From assembly GCA_965212125.1 (NCBI GenBank), contig OZ243045.1:1922001-1986000 (forward strand): 64,000 nucleotides of DNA, given 5' to 3'. The notes below the pieces were generated by a model. That model did not search any database, was not told where the DNA came from, and saw nothing but the letters and a program-made list of their open reading frames with translations. Each line of letters starts with the position of its first letter. Positions within the stretch are counted from its first letter, which is position 1. The position numbers and the translations under genes were made by a program. Below are positions 1-8,155 of the stretch, piece after piece. The stretch comes from CAYRJD01 sp965212125 (lineage in GTDB: Bacteria; Actinomycetota; Acidimicrobiia; Acidimicrobiales; Poriferisodalaceae).

Positions 1-1
1 A

Positions 2-772
2 CTACGGATAGAAAGGAAATGGTCTGGATCGCAGCTAGCAAAGCGCTTATGGGGTAAAAATCCTAGTTTCCTCATAAGGAACGGAGGGGGGTTTGGAAGC
101 GATAATCTAACTGTTTTAGGAATCCATCAAGATGGTTTGCTGACAGGCGATAGTGGTGGTGATAGCAGCGACCGAACTTTTTTCAACTCTGAGATTACTG
201 AGGTTAGTCCGCATCCCATAACTGGCCGCCAGCAAATGCGCTTATCGCACTTAGATCACACAGGCTCATTTCTCGCTGCTAACGGGATAACTTACAGGAC
301 ATGGGGTGAAGTCGGTTTCTTATGGCTGGACTGGAACACTCTGTTCGGAAGCGATTGCCCCATCCCGGTGGATCTAATACCACTTCCACCACCCCCGCCT
401 CCTCCACCTCCTCCTCCACCAGTCTGCAGCCCGTATCACACTGGAAATCATGTCTTCAACGCCTCGTGGTTTCCATATCTCTCATATCTGTTAAATCACA
501 CTGAGATAAAGCAACACGACGACCAACTCAACGACGGAGTCCTACTCTGTGACCATAAACATCCTCCACCACCTCCCCCTTGCGATGATGCGGATCAGGC
601 TCGCCTTGCAAGACATAAGAGGCTCGGGCATGTTTGGGATGTAAGTAAGAACCACACTGAAATAAAGAGCCATGGTTGGCTTCATGTGTGTGACCCGTCT
701 CATAACCACACTGTGCCTGAGTTAGATCCAACTGATCAGGGTAGCGACGTCGAAGATAGCGACCCTTCTTAA
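2..772 (+). CDS. C-terminal part of a proline-rich Cys/His-repeat protein (5' end outside window)
   Basis: The reading frame is open from base 2, so this is the last ~256 residues of a longer protein. I do not recognise the family. Two proline runs (12 and 6 Pro) each precede a module of about 50 residues that starts with Cys, contains the motif NHTEIK followed by His, and ends with Cys-Asp then a His-rich stretch. The modules are diverged copies of each other. The Cys/His spacing could bind metal, but that is inference. The tail is acidic (DPTDQGSDVEDSDPS). Codon use is more AT-rich than in the rest of the window. A GDSGG string near the start of the visible part is not backed by other trypsin-like features. 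No membrane segment is visible in this part. Confidence 0.6.
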   Translation, partial: LRIERKWSGSQLAKRLWGKNPSFLIRNGGGFGSDNLTVLGIHQDGLLTGDSGGDSSDRTFFNSEITEVSPHPITGRQQMRLSHLDHTGSFLAANGITYRTWGEVGFLWLDWNTLFGSDCPIPVDLIPLPPPPPPPPPPPPVCSPYHTGNHVFNASWFPYLSYLLNHTEIKQHDDQLNDGVLLCDHKHPPPPPPCDDADQARLARHKRLGHVWDVSKNHTEIKSHGWLHVCDPSHNHTVPELDPTDQGSDVEDSDPS

Positions 773-937
773 GACGCACCCCAGACGCGCCTGCCAAACA
801 GTGAGCGTGAGTCATTGCGCCCTCGCACAGCTGTGTCGTGTGCAAGGCAGGATCGCTGGTTGGTGCCTTAGAGAAAGGGTGCGGTTGAGGGCGAGCCAGC
901 GAATGCCTCACTACAGCCCACATCGCCATTCACCTAG
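773..937. other. Non-coding stretch before a gene remnant
   Basis: Together with the remnant that follows, this forms the only gene-free stretch above 300 bases (773-1136). I see no RNA gene, strong hairpin or convincing reading frame in this part. A minus-strand frame across 528-929 is antisense to the upstream gene and has no recognisable content. Confidence 0.4.
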
Positions 938-1087
938 CAACCGAGTGCGGTGATTGTCAGCGTGGGATTTGCCGTTGGCGGTTGGATTGGTGCGCATTTC
1001 GCGGTGCGGGGTGGCGAGCGTTTGATTCGGCCGGTCATGTTGGTGGCGGTGGTCGCTTTGGCTGGTCGAATGGTCGGGTTGTACTAG
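938..1087 (+). pseudogene. Remnant: C-terminal end of a TauE/SafE-type membrane permease
   Basis: Between in-frame stops at 935-937 and 1085-1087 there are 49 codons with no plausible start. They read as a typical end of a TauE/SafE (DUF81) sulfite/anion exporter: a glycine-rich helix (GFAVGGWIGAHFAVRGGERL), then IRPVM and a hydrophobic helix ending GRMVGLY. The rest of the gene is absent, so this is taken as a decayed fragment. It supports the idea that the left edge of the window has been rearranged. The family call rests on the G-x-R-G-G-E-R-L-I-R pattern and the two helices only. Confidence 0.55.
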
Positions 1088-1121
1088 ATCGCTGGTTTTT
1101 CAGTACGGGTGTTTTTGGTTT

Positions 1122-1129
1122 GGTACAAT
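1122..1129 (+). promoter_or_regulatory. Extended -10 promoter of the lipoprotein gene
   Basis: TGG-TACAAT is an extended -10 element. Seven bases separate TACAAT (1124-1129) from the ATG at 1137, so transcription should begin at or next to the start codon. No -35 match stands out. The predicted mRNA is leaderless. Confidence 0.6.
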
Positions 1130-1136
1130 CGTGGGT

Positions 1137-1859
1137 ATGGGACTAGTAAAGCTGTTTTCAATACCCGCTGTCGTTGTTCTGTTTGCTGTTGCTTGCGGTG
1201 CGACGGAAGCGTTACGCACAGAGGGCGCACCACAAGCTGATGCGGCTGGGATTGTTGCTGCTGCTGCGCCTGACGTTGAGCCTGATGCCGTTGAGGAGGA
1301 GGTTGCTGGGCCTACGCATTCACACGGTGAGGACACGCACACGCATGAGGTAGCCGTTGAGGAAGAGGCTGCGCCTGAGACCGATGGTGCGGAGGAAGAG
1401 GTGGTTGAGCCTGAGACCGATGGTGCGGAGGTTGAATCCGAAATCATTTATGAAGAGATTGTGGAGCTTGAGGATACTGATTTTGAGGATTTGTGGAACG
1501 AGATTGTTATAGGTACAACCGAAGAGGGGTATCCCATTATTGATGAAAGCAATAGAGCCAGAGTTGGTGATTTGCTTACGGATGATATGCGGGAGTTGAC
1601 GTATGTTTTCTATGGTGAAGATACTGTAACTACTGAAACAATCAAAGTACACGGCCCACCTGGCGGCATCATAATTCCAGAGGGTACCAAAGAAGAAAGG
1701 GATGCCTGGTTCAGAGAACAAGGCATAGACCCAGATACTGTGATTCGTAATCCAATAACTACTTACAAGTTTCCTGCTACCACTACCGAAGCAGAAGCAG
1801 AAGCTTGGCTTAGAAAACAAGGCATAGACCGCAGCCTGGCAAAAATTGCTTACGAGTAG
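1137..1859 (+). CDS. Acidic, His-containing lipoprotein of unknown function
   Basis: 240 residues. The N-terminus is a lipoprotein signal: basic start, hydrophobic core and a lipobox ending FAVAC, so it should be anchored outside the membrane. A segment with THSHGEDTHTHE follows, inside a long Glu/Asp/Ala-rich stretch containing two copies of PETDGAEE-like sequence. Such a His/acid segment may bind divalent metal (inference). The C-terminal half is more ordered and holds two related motifs, DAWFREQGID and EAWLRKQGID. ATG 1137 is preferred over GTG 1131 because it sits exactly where the -10 element predicts the transcript start. No family was recognised. Confidence 0.6.
   Translation: MGLVKLFSIPAVVVLFAVACGATEALRTEGAPQADAAGIVAAAAPDVEPDAVEEEVAGPTHSHGEDTHTHEVAVEEEAAPETDGAEEEVVEPETDGAEVESEIIYEEIVELEDTDFEDLWNEIVIGTTEEGYPIIDESNRARVGDLLTDDMRELTYVFYGEDTVTTETIKVHGPPGGIIIPEGTKEERDAWFREQGIDPDTVIRNPITTYKFPATTTEAEAEAWLRKQGIDRSLAKIAYE
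1373..1431. repeat. 36-bp period direct repeat inside the lipoprotein gene
   Basis: A 23-bp sequence encoding PETDGAE is present identically at 1373-1395 and 1409-1431. The period is a multiple of three, so the frame is kept. Confidence 0.8.
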
Positions 1860-1926
1860 CTGAAATTTAGCTTCATTTTTGTTGCCGACCTGTCTGCTTT
1901 AAGCGGCTAGTCCGCCAGCGGCTATG

Positions 1927-3075
1927 TCAGATGGCTTTTGCCATGGCTGTGATGGCTTGATTGACCATCTCGGGTGAGGTAGCGAAGTTAAGCCGTGCAA
2001 AGCCTTTTCCTTCAACTCCGAAGTCTGGGCCGGGATTAAGCGCAACCCGACCTTTCTCCAGAAAAACCTCAGACGGGTCGTCACCTAACTCCAGCGCGTT
2101 GCAATCAAGCCACGCAAAATAAGTGGATTGCGGTATGTGATAGCGCACGCCTGGCAAATGCTCAGCCACCAGCTCAGCCACCAAATGGCGGTTGCTGTCA
2201 AGGCCAACAAGCAGTTCGTCCAGCCAAGGCTGGCCATGCTCCCAGCCTGCCACGGTGGCGACTTGGCCCAGCTCGCTGAGGCCACCGATCTTACGCTTCG
2301 GTGTTTTCAAAACTGCTGGCCCGTAACGCTGCGATGCGCTATGAACGAACGCAATCCGGGCGGCCGCCATGTTGAACGACTTGGTGGCAGCGGTAAGAGT
2401 GATCGTGCGCTGCGACGCCGTCTCGCTGCTAGCGGCCACCGGCAGATGCTTGTGTGGGGAGTACACGAGGTCGCAGTGGATCTCGTCCGAAATGATTACT
2501 AGGTCGTTCCGCTCGGCAATGTCGGCGATGACGCCAAGCTCAGCTTCGGTCATGACAATGCCGCTGGGGTTATGCGGCTGGCACAAAAACAAAGCCTTGA
2601 CTCCGTCTTGCGCTGCGACCGACTCAAGGTGATCCAGATCAAGCCGCCAACCCTGCTCGGTTTCTTTCAACGGGTTACGCACAACCCGGCGCCCGTTCTT
2701 TTCAACCGACGAATAAATCGGCGGATACAGCGGCGTCTGCAGCACAATGCCGTCGCCGGGTTCAGTGAGATTGTCAATCGCTAGCTCAAGACCCTGCATC
2801 ACGTCGTGCACAACGAGGATTTCAGCGGCGCTGGTCTGCCACCCGAAAGCGGTTTGCATGCGGTTCACAAAGGTTTCCAGCACCGGAATCGGCTTGTCGT
2901 AAAAGTCGTAGCCGAGCCCGCCAACGGATATTCGTTCGGTCAGCGCTTGTGCGATGCAAGGCGCAGGCTCAAGGTCCATGTCTGCAACCCAAGCCGCCAG
3001 CACGCCCGGCCCGTAGCGACTCCACTTGGCGCCCGGTCGGTTGACGATGCGTTGCTGGTCAAGTTCAAAGATCAT
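1927..3075 (-). CDS. PatB/MalY-type PLP-dependent C-S lyase (aminotransferase fold I)
   Basis: 382 residues, full length for the MalY/PatB group, which cleaves cystathionine or related cysteine conjugates to a thiol, pyruvate and ammonia. Diagnostic features are WVADMDLEPAP near the N-terminus, PHNPSG (PLP site), IISDEIHCDLVY, the Schiff-base lysine in TAATKSFNMAAAR and the C-terminal ARLNFATS arginine. The gene overlaps the end of the SURF1 gene by 11 bases, so the two are probably translated from one mRNA. The exact substrate cannot be read from sequence; cystathionine beta-lyase is the safest guess. Confidence 0.8.
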   Translation of the reverse strand: MIFELDQQRIVNRPGAKWSRYGPGVLAAWVADMDLEPAPCIAQALTERISVGGLGYDFYDKPIPVLETFVNRMQTAFGWQTSAAEILVVHDVMQGLELAIDNLTEPGDGIVLQTPLYPPIYSSVEKNGRRVVRNPLKETEQGWRLDLDHLESVAAQDGVKALFLCQPHNPSGIVMTEAELGVIADIAERNDLVIISDEIHCDLVYSPHKHLPVAASSETASQRTITLTAATKSFNMAAARIAFVHSASQRYGPAVLKTPKRKIGGLSELGQVATVAGWEHGQPWLDELLVGLDSNRHLVAELVAEHLPGVRYHIPQSTYFAWLDCNALELGDDPSEVFLEKGRVALNPGPDFGVEGKGFARLNFATSPEMVNQAITAMAKAI

Positions 3076-3907
3076 TTGTTTGCCTGTTCTGTTTTGGTTT
3101 TGCGTGTCTGATAATTACAACCGGGTAGCCGATAAGTGCGACCGCCGCGAATGCGAAGTATTGGAATGTGTAGCCGAGATGCGGGCCAGCGCCCGGGCTT
3201 GGTGGCGCCAACGTCTGCAGGTCGCCTGTTGGCGGTGGTGACGGCGTGGCGGTTATCAGCTCAACGTAGACGGCGGGCAGGAGAGTCTGCGGCGTTTGCG
3301 TGTTGATGCGAGCAACGTCAACTCTGGCTAGCGAATCCAGCCGACCGGTGGGCGGGTCGGTCGGGCCGAACAAGCCGCGGGTTTGGGTGAGGCGGATGCG
3401 GCCCTGCAGATTGGTGGTGGCGGTTGCGGGCAGGGCGGCGGTTGCGAACTGGGTTAGCTCCAGGGTTGGGTCGTCCGCGTTAGCGATCTCTAGGCAGGTT
3501 GCGCTTGCCAGCCAGCCGGCTATTACCAGCGCGGCGGCGTCTTGCGCGGCGTCAGTTGCGCCGTCCAGCTCAAGCGGCACCGCCAGGTGGCAGCCGCTCA
3601 GCCCGCTCAGGCTGCGATTGCGAATCAAAACCGATTCGCTGTGCGCCCAAGTGCCGTTCAGATCGGCAATGCGCCACTCCAGTTGTTCGGCTGCGGCTGT
3701 GGCACCTGCACCCGCCGCCAGCAACCCAGCCAGTTCCGATCCTCCCAAGACTGGCTCTTGTGCCCGTTCCAAGGTGGCGGTGTTTTTGTCTTGTCTTTCG
3801 TGGTGGCGATTTAGCTGCCAGATCCCGGCGATTATGAAAGCCACCAGCAAGGCGAGCGTCAGCAGATGTCCGAATATCCAGATCGGCGAACGCAAGAAGC
3901 CGTACAT
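3065..3907 (-). CDS. SURF1 family cytochrome oxidase assembly protein
   Basis: 280 residues with one transmembrane helix at each end (about residues 9-28 and 250-270), the standard SURF1 topology. N-terminal GIWQLNRHHERQ corresponds to the conserved W-Q-hydrophobic-R motif, and the end YTFQYFAFAAVALIGYPV to the conserved Y-x-x-Q-W/Y-F segment. SURF1 proteins help insert heme a into cytochrome c oxidase. The gene starts at ATG 3907 with a -10-like TAGCGT seven bases upstream, so a leaderless transcript is expected. It overlaps the PatB-like gene downstream. Confidence 0.82.
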   Translation of the reverse strand: MYGFLRSPIWIFGHLLTLALLVAFIIAGIWQLNRHHERQDKNTATLERAQEPVLGGSELAGLLAAGAGATAAAEQLEWRIADLNGTWAHSESVLIRNRSLSGLSGCHLAVPLELDGATDAAQDAAALVIAGWLASATCLEIANADDPTLELTQFATAALPATATTNLQGRIRLTQTRGLFGPTDPPTGRLDSLARVDVARINTQTPQTLLPAVYVELITATPSPPPTGDLQTLAPPSPGAGPHLGYTFQYFAFAAVALIGYPVVIIRHAKPKQNRQTNDL

Positions 3908-3914
3908 CGCTGCG

Positions 3915-3920
3915 ACGCTA
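3915..3920 (-). promoter_or_regulatory. -10-like TAGCGT, 7 bases before the SURF1 start
   Basis: Minus-strand TAGCGT followed by seven bases and the ATG at 3907. The spacing fits leaderless initiation. Confidence 0.5.
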
Positions 3921-3921
3921 A

Positions 3922-6141
3922 CTAGCGGTCTGCTTGGGGCTGTTTGGGGACCTGCCCTGAGATTTGCCCAGCGATCGGCACAGGGCTGATTTGGTCGGCT
4001 ATCGGAAAATCCAGGACCTGGCTGAGAAACGACAGCTCGGCCTCGGCCGCCGCGACGATGTTGTGCTCGCTGCGAAAGCCGTGCGCTTCGCCTTCAAACA
4101 GCAAATAACAATGCGGCACGCCAGCCTGTGCTAACGATGCGATGAGCTGCTCGGATTGGGAGGGTGGCACAACTAGGTCTTGGTCGCCTTGCAGCACGAG
4201 CATGGGCGTGCGCAAAAGTTCGCTGCGATAAAGCGGCGAGCGCTTGCGGTAGAGGTCGGTCGCCTCGGGCCACGGACCGACTAGCGAGTCCAGGTAGCGG
4301 GACTCAAATTTGTGGGTGTCGCGCACCAGCGACTCCAGGTCGGCGACGCCGTAGCGGGTCAGACCAGCGGCAAAGATGTCGGTCTCAACTAGGGCGCACA
4401 GGGTTGTGTAGCCGCCGGCGGAACCGCCTTTTATGACCAGCCTCTGGGGGTCTGCCTTGCCTGCCGCTGCTTCGCTTGCCGCCGCCTCGCTGCCTTCGCT
4501 CAGATAGCGAGCGGCCGCCACGCAGTCCTCCATGTCTGCGACACCCCAGAGCCCCCGCAGCGAGTTCCGATAAGCGGTGCCGTAGCCAGTACTGCCGCGG
4601 TAGTTGACGTCTACCACTCCAATCCCGCGGCTCGTCCAATACTGAATGCCTAAGTCCAGACAGCTGCGGGCGCGCCCGGTTGGTCCGCCGTGGCCTAACA
4701 CAAGCAGTGGCGGCAGCTCATCGGCGGGGCCTTGGTGGGTAGCGCTGGTGGGTGGGAAATAGAACCCGTGAGCGGTTAAGCGGTCTTGCGTGGGGAACTC
4801 AATGATCTGCGGCTGCGAAACGGAGTGCTGTTTTAGCGGTGCGTTGGTTGGCTCGCTGAGCTGGCGGTGAGTTCCGTCGGGCGATATTTCCACCACGGCT
4901 GCTGGCGTCGTCCAACTGCTGGCGACGGTTACTGCGGTGCCGGCGGGCGTTGTTTCTAGGCGTCCGAACTCGGTGAAACCTGAGTGGACTTCTGTGAGTT
5001 GTGCGGGCGCTGGCGTGTTGGCGGTGTTGTTGGTGTTGTTGGCGGCGGTGCTGATAATGCCGATGTGGCCGATGCCGCGGTCAACCCAGGTGCACCAAAG
5101 CCTGTCCGCATCAGGATCAGGCGCCCACGCGTAGGTCTGATTGGCGAATGTCCAGCTAGGAACGCCGAACTCGATTTGGCTTGTCCAATCTTGGCGGCCG
5201 ACAAGCCCCGCCGGCGTGTGGTTCGGCTTGACCTGATGATCAACTCGGACGATGTCCCAAAAAGAGTCACCGTGGCCGTCCGCAGTTTCAGATACCACAT
5301 GAAGTTGGCCGTCGGGGCTCCAGCGAGGCTGCTGCAGAGCAAGCCCGTCCATGACAACTCCAGCCGTAGCATCTCTATCCATAGCAGCGCGGCCTTGCTC
5401 GGCCGCCGGCTTGTGCGCCGGCAGGTCAATCACGTGAAGGCGGGTGCTGTCCCACGGCATGTTGGGATGATCCCAACTAATAAAAGCCAGCCGAGTGCCG
5501 TCCGGACTCGGCTGCGGTGATGCGTAAAAGTCCGCACCCTGCGCCAGCACAACGACGGTGCCGTCAAGCGCAACGGACACGATTTCATTTGCCGGTTGGC
5601 CGCCGTTGTTGCCTCCCTGTTCGCCACCAGCTTGGTGCGTTTCACGCACCCACACGGTCGTGCTGGTGTTCGGAACGAGCGCCGGGTCGGCGTACCGCCA
5701 CTGCGTCTTTGCATCGGGGTCGGGCGCCGGTGAGATCGCACGACCGCCGCTGCGGTCAAACAGCCAGATTCGCTGTTGGTCTAGCGCATTGACACCCAGC
5801 ACGGACAGGTCTGACCCCGACTGATTTTGCTTTGCCAGGCTCACCTCCGGCAAGGGCAGCCACGCACCGCCGCCATATTCGTGAACACGCGTATTGACAT
5901 CGGCCTGTTTCATGTCGGTTACGTCACGCGGCTGCGCGTGCGGGTCAGTCAGATCGGCGCAGACCAGAGTGGTGCGGCCTTGATCGGCTGGCCGGCGCTC
6001 GGCCCAAACGACCAAGCTCCCGACCACGCGTGGCTCGCTGCGACTTATCGCTCCGGCCGCTAACTGAGCGGCGGGTAACGGCGATGGCCAGCTGCCGTAT
6101 GGCTCAGTGATTTTCTCAGGCGGCGCTTGCTTTTCAGGCAT
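3922..6141 (-). CDS. S9 family peptidase (prolyl oligopeptidase / dipeptidyl aminopeptidase type)
   Basis: 739 residues. The N-terminal two thirds look like a beta-propeller (repeats such as SPDGTRLAFISWD and WSPDGQLHVVSE). The C-terminal alpha/beta hydrolase has the full triad: Ser574 in GGSAGG, Asp655 in LQGDQD and His687 in EGEAHGF. The oxyanion region is RGSTGYG. A low-complexity Asn/Thr insertion (NNTNNT) interrupts the propeller. There is no signal peptide, so it probably acts on peptides in the cytoplasm. In-frame TTG 6150 and GTG 6147 lie just ahead, but ATG 6141 is preferred because no signal decides for them. Confidence 0.82.
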   Translation of the reverse strand: MPEKQAPPEKITEPYGSWPSPLPAAQLAAGAISRSEPRVVGSLVVWAERRPADQGRTTLVCADLTDPHAQPRDVTDMKQADVNTRVHEYGGGAWLPLPEVSLAKQNQSGSDLSVLGVNALDQQRIWLFDRSGGRAISPAPDPDAKTQWRYADPALVPNTSTTVWVRETHQAGGEQGGNNGGQPANEIVSVALDGTVVVLAQGADFYASPQPSPDGTRLAFISWDHPNMPWDSTRLHVIDLPAHKPAAEQGRAAMDRDATAGVVMDGLALQQPRWSPDGQLHVVSETADGHGDSFWDIVRVDHQVKPNHTPAGLVGRQDWTSQIEFGVPSWTFANQTYAWAPDPDADRLWCTWVDRGIGHIGIISTAANNTNNTANTPAPAQLTEVHSGFTEFGRLETTPAGTAVTVASSWTTPAAVVEISPDGTHRQLSEPTNAPLKQHSVSQPQIIEFPTQDRLTAHGFYFPPTSATHQGPADELPPLLVLGHGGPTGRARSCLDLGIQYWTSRGIGVVDVNYRGSTGYGTAYRNSLRGLWGVADMEDCVAAARYLSEGSEAAASEAAAGKADPQRLVIKGGSAGGYTTLCALVETDIFAAGLTRYGVADLESLVRDTHKFESRYLDSLVGPWPEATDLYRKRSPLYRSELLRTPMLVLQGDQDLVVPPSQSEQLIASLAQAGVPHCYLLFEGEAHGFRSEHNIVAAAEAELSFLSQVLDFPIADQISPVPIAGQISGQVPKQPQADR

Positions 6142-6221
6142 ATTCACCAAAATTCAACTATTTCGCAACATTTTTGCACCCCGACATAAAAGATCGCCAA
6201 TTCACAGGTAGCGTTGATGAT

Positions 6222-6253
6222 GAGAGGGGGGAGTCCCACCACTCCTCCCTCTC
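6222..6253 (-). terminator. Hairpin after xseB, likely terminator without U-run
   Basis: A 13-bp stem with one mismatch (6222-6234 with 6241-6253) and a 6-base loop lies 5 bases beyond the xseB stop. No T-run follows on the minus strand, so it would be the U-less type often seen in actinobacteria. Confidence 0.5.
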
Positions 6254-6257
6254 ACTT

Positions 6258-6563
6258 TCAGAACGGCTCTTTCTCTGCGTCCGACTCTGTGCCCGGTTGA
6301 GTGTCTGTGTCTAGCTGAGCGACGATTTTTGTTACCGATGCTTCAGCGGCGGCTAGTCGGCCGCGGCAGTTATTGATGAGGGCGGCTGCGCGCTCCACTA
6401 GCGACCCAAGCTTGTCGATGTCGACGCTGTTTGAGTTCAAGTACGTCAGGATGGTTTCGATTTCTTGGAGAGCGTCGGCGTAGCCGAGATCGGTGTTGGC
6501 GGGCGCGGCGCCAGTCTGAGTGGGCGCGGCGTCGGCGGGTGGCATGGTGTTTGATTCGGTCAT
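6258..6563 (-). CDS. xseB: Exodeoxyribonuclease VII small subunit
   Basis: 101 residues. The core after residue 26 (YADALQEIETILTYLNS, then VDIDKLGSLVERAAALIN and CRGRLAAAEASV) matches the short helical-hairpin fold of XseB, which oligomerises on XseA to form the single-strand nuclease ExoVII. The first ~25 residues are an Ala/Pro/Thr-rich extension not needed for the family. It lies 19 bases after xseA on the same strand, the usual operon order. Confidence 0.88.
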   Translation of the reverse strand: MTESNTMPPADAAPTQTGAAPANTDLGYADALQEIETILTYLNSNSVDIDKLGSLVERAAALINNCRGRLAAAEASVTKIVAQLDTDTQPGTESDAEKEPF

Positions 6564-6582
6564 TGGTTGATCTCGCTTTTTG

Positions 6583-7977
6583 TTAGTTGCTTACGGAGTC
6601 ATTGACGGTGCTGCGAATGCTGCCAGCTTGCGTGGTGGTTACTAGCTCGTCGTTCGGCTCCGGCAACGTGCGAACGACGCTGCCGTCGGCGTTGCGGGTT
6701 ATTGAAAATCCCCGCTCCAAGATCCGCTTCGGGTCGTGCGAATGGATCAGATCTTTGTAGTGCGTCAAGTCGGTCTGCGCCGCCGCCAGTAGGCGTGCGC
6801 TGGTCTGGTTCAGATTTTCTGCCGTCCTGGCCAGCGTGCTCTCGGCATTGCTGACGGCGAGCTCGGCGTTGCGGTGCAGCTGATTGAATGCGCCATCCAG
6901 GCGGATGTTCGCTTGCGCGAGATGATTGGTTACCGCCGAGCGCACCGAGTGTGAATGCTGGCGCATCGCCGCCTTGGCGGTTTGAGTTATGGCGGCGACA
7001 CGGTGGCTGAGCGTTTGCGCGCTGTGGGCGAGGCTTGCGTTGTAGGCGGCGACCATTTCGACCAGCGCGTCCGCGCAAGCGGTGGGGGTCTTGTAGGTGC
7101 TGTGCGCGACGTGGTCAACCACCGATTCGTCAATCTCATGGCCGATGCCGACCACCATCGGCAGCGAGCAGTTGGCGACTGCGCGAGCGACCGGTTCGGT
7201 GTCAAACGCCAGCAGGTCAGTGCGACCTCCGCCGCCTCGCACCATGGCGATCACGTCAAGCGGCGCGGCGCTTGACGCTTGGCGCGGCGCCTCAGCCGAA
7301 TACCGCTCCAGCGTTGCGATCGCTGCCACCAGGCTCGCTGGCGCATCGGCACCTTGCACCCTCGCATCGCACAGCACCACCTCAAAGGCGTAGCCGCTAT
7401 TGCGAAGCTCGTCCAAGAAATCCGCACAGGCCGCACTGCCGTCGGAAGTAACCAAGCCGACCCGCAGCGGCACCGGCGGCAGCGGACGCAGCTTGTTTTT
7501 CTCTAGCAGCCCGCCGTCGGCCAGCGCTTGCAGCAGCCGCTCACGACTGACGGCAAGCTGCCCGATCGTGAAGGCCGGATCGATGTCGCGCATGAGCAGT
7601 TGTGCTTGCGAGCGTTGCGCGTAGTAGGCGACGTCGCCCGCCACGCGGATTTCAATCCCGTCTTCCAGGTTGAGCCCAGTGCCGGCTAGGGCGGCATCAA
7701 CGCTGCGGCGCGCACCAGCGAACAGGGCTACGGGGAGTTTGGCGGTGCTCTTGTCGGCCGAAGCGCCCTGCTCAATCAGCGTGAAGTAGGCGTGCCCGCT
7801 CGGCGCAGCGTGGAAGCCGGTTATTTCGCCGCGCACCCAGATGCGTGTTGGGAACGCCTGACTGAACGCTTCGGTGATGGCGTCGCTTAGCTCGGCGACG
7901 CTCCAGGTTGCGTCTGGCTGGTCGGCGCCGTTATCGGCTGGCGTATCGCCGGCTGCCGCGGCTTGGTCTGCGCTCAC
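6583..7977 (-). CDS. xseA: Exodeoxyribonuclease VII large subunit
   Basis: 464 residues, normal length. The N-terminal OB-fold has WVRGEITGFHAAPSGHAYFTL. The catalytic core has LRVGLVTSDGSAACADF, MVRGGGGRTDLLAFD, VVGIGHEIDESVVDHVAH and KTPTACADALVE, and a long coiled-coil region precedes the C-terminal ERGFSITRN. With XseB it degrades single-stranded DNA to oligonucleotides in repair. GTG 7977 is chosen because a -10-like TACCTT lies six bases ahead of it. Confidence 0.92.
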   Translation of the reverse strand: MSADQAAAAGDTPADNGADQPDATWSVAELSDAITEAFSQAFPTRIWVRGEITGFHAAPSGHAYFTLIEQGASADKSTAKLPVALFAGARRSVDAALAGTGLNLEDGIEIRVAGDVAYYAQRSQAQLLMRDIDPAFTIGQLAVSRERLLQALADGGLLEKNKLRPLPPVPLRVGLVTSDGSAACADFLDELRNSGYAFEVVLCDARVQGADAPASLVAAIATLERYSAEAPRQASSAAPLDVIAMVRGGGGRTDLLAFDTEPVARAVANCSLPMVVGIGHEIDESVVDHVAHSTYKTPTACADALVEMVAAYNASLAHSAQTLSHRVAAITQTAKAAMRQHSHSVRSAVTNHLAQANIRLDGAFNQLHRNAELAVSNAESTLARTAENLNQTSARLLAAAQTDLTHYKDLIHSHDPKRILERGFSITRNADGSVVRTLPEPNDELVTTTQAGSIRSTVNDSVSN

Positions 7978-7983
7978 GGCCTA

Positions 7984-7989
7984 AAGGTA
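7984..7989 (-). promoter_or_regulatory. -10-like TACCTT, 6 bases before xseA
   Basis: Minus-strand TACCTT, six bases, then GTG 7977. Fits a leaderless xseA-xseB transcript. Confidence 0.45.
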
Positions 7990-8037
7990 CCCGCCGCCTC
8001 GGCTGCGTCTCTTGGAGTTTCCTTTACCCTCGCCTGC

Positions 8038-8127
8038 GGAAGGTTGCCAGAGCGGACGAATGGGACGGTCTCGAAAACCGTTGTGGCTCTCGGGTCACCG
8101 TGGGTTCGAATCCCACACCTTCCGCCA
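8038..8127 (+). tRNA. tRNA-Ser (anticodon CGA)
   Basis: Seven-base-pair acceptor stem (GGAAGGT with ACCTTCC), anticodon loop with CGA, a long variable arm as expected for serine, and the T-loop GGTTCGAATCC. Discriminator G is followed by an encoded CCA (8125-8127). It stands on the opposite strand to its neighbours xseA and tadA. Confidence 0.93.
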
Positions 8128-8155
8128 ACTTGCTGCCAGCGACGATCGGAGTGGT

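Noticed and set aside
152..175. GDSGG string suggesting a trypsin-like protease
   Set aside because: No His or Asp of the triad and no protease-like context around it; the following residues do not fit the family.
1100..1447. Ser/Thr/Ala-rich frame on the minus strand
   Set aside because: Antisense shadow of the acidic lipoprotein gene; composition arises from the complementary codons.
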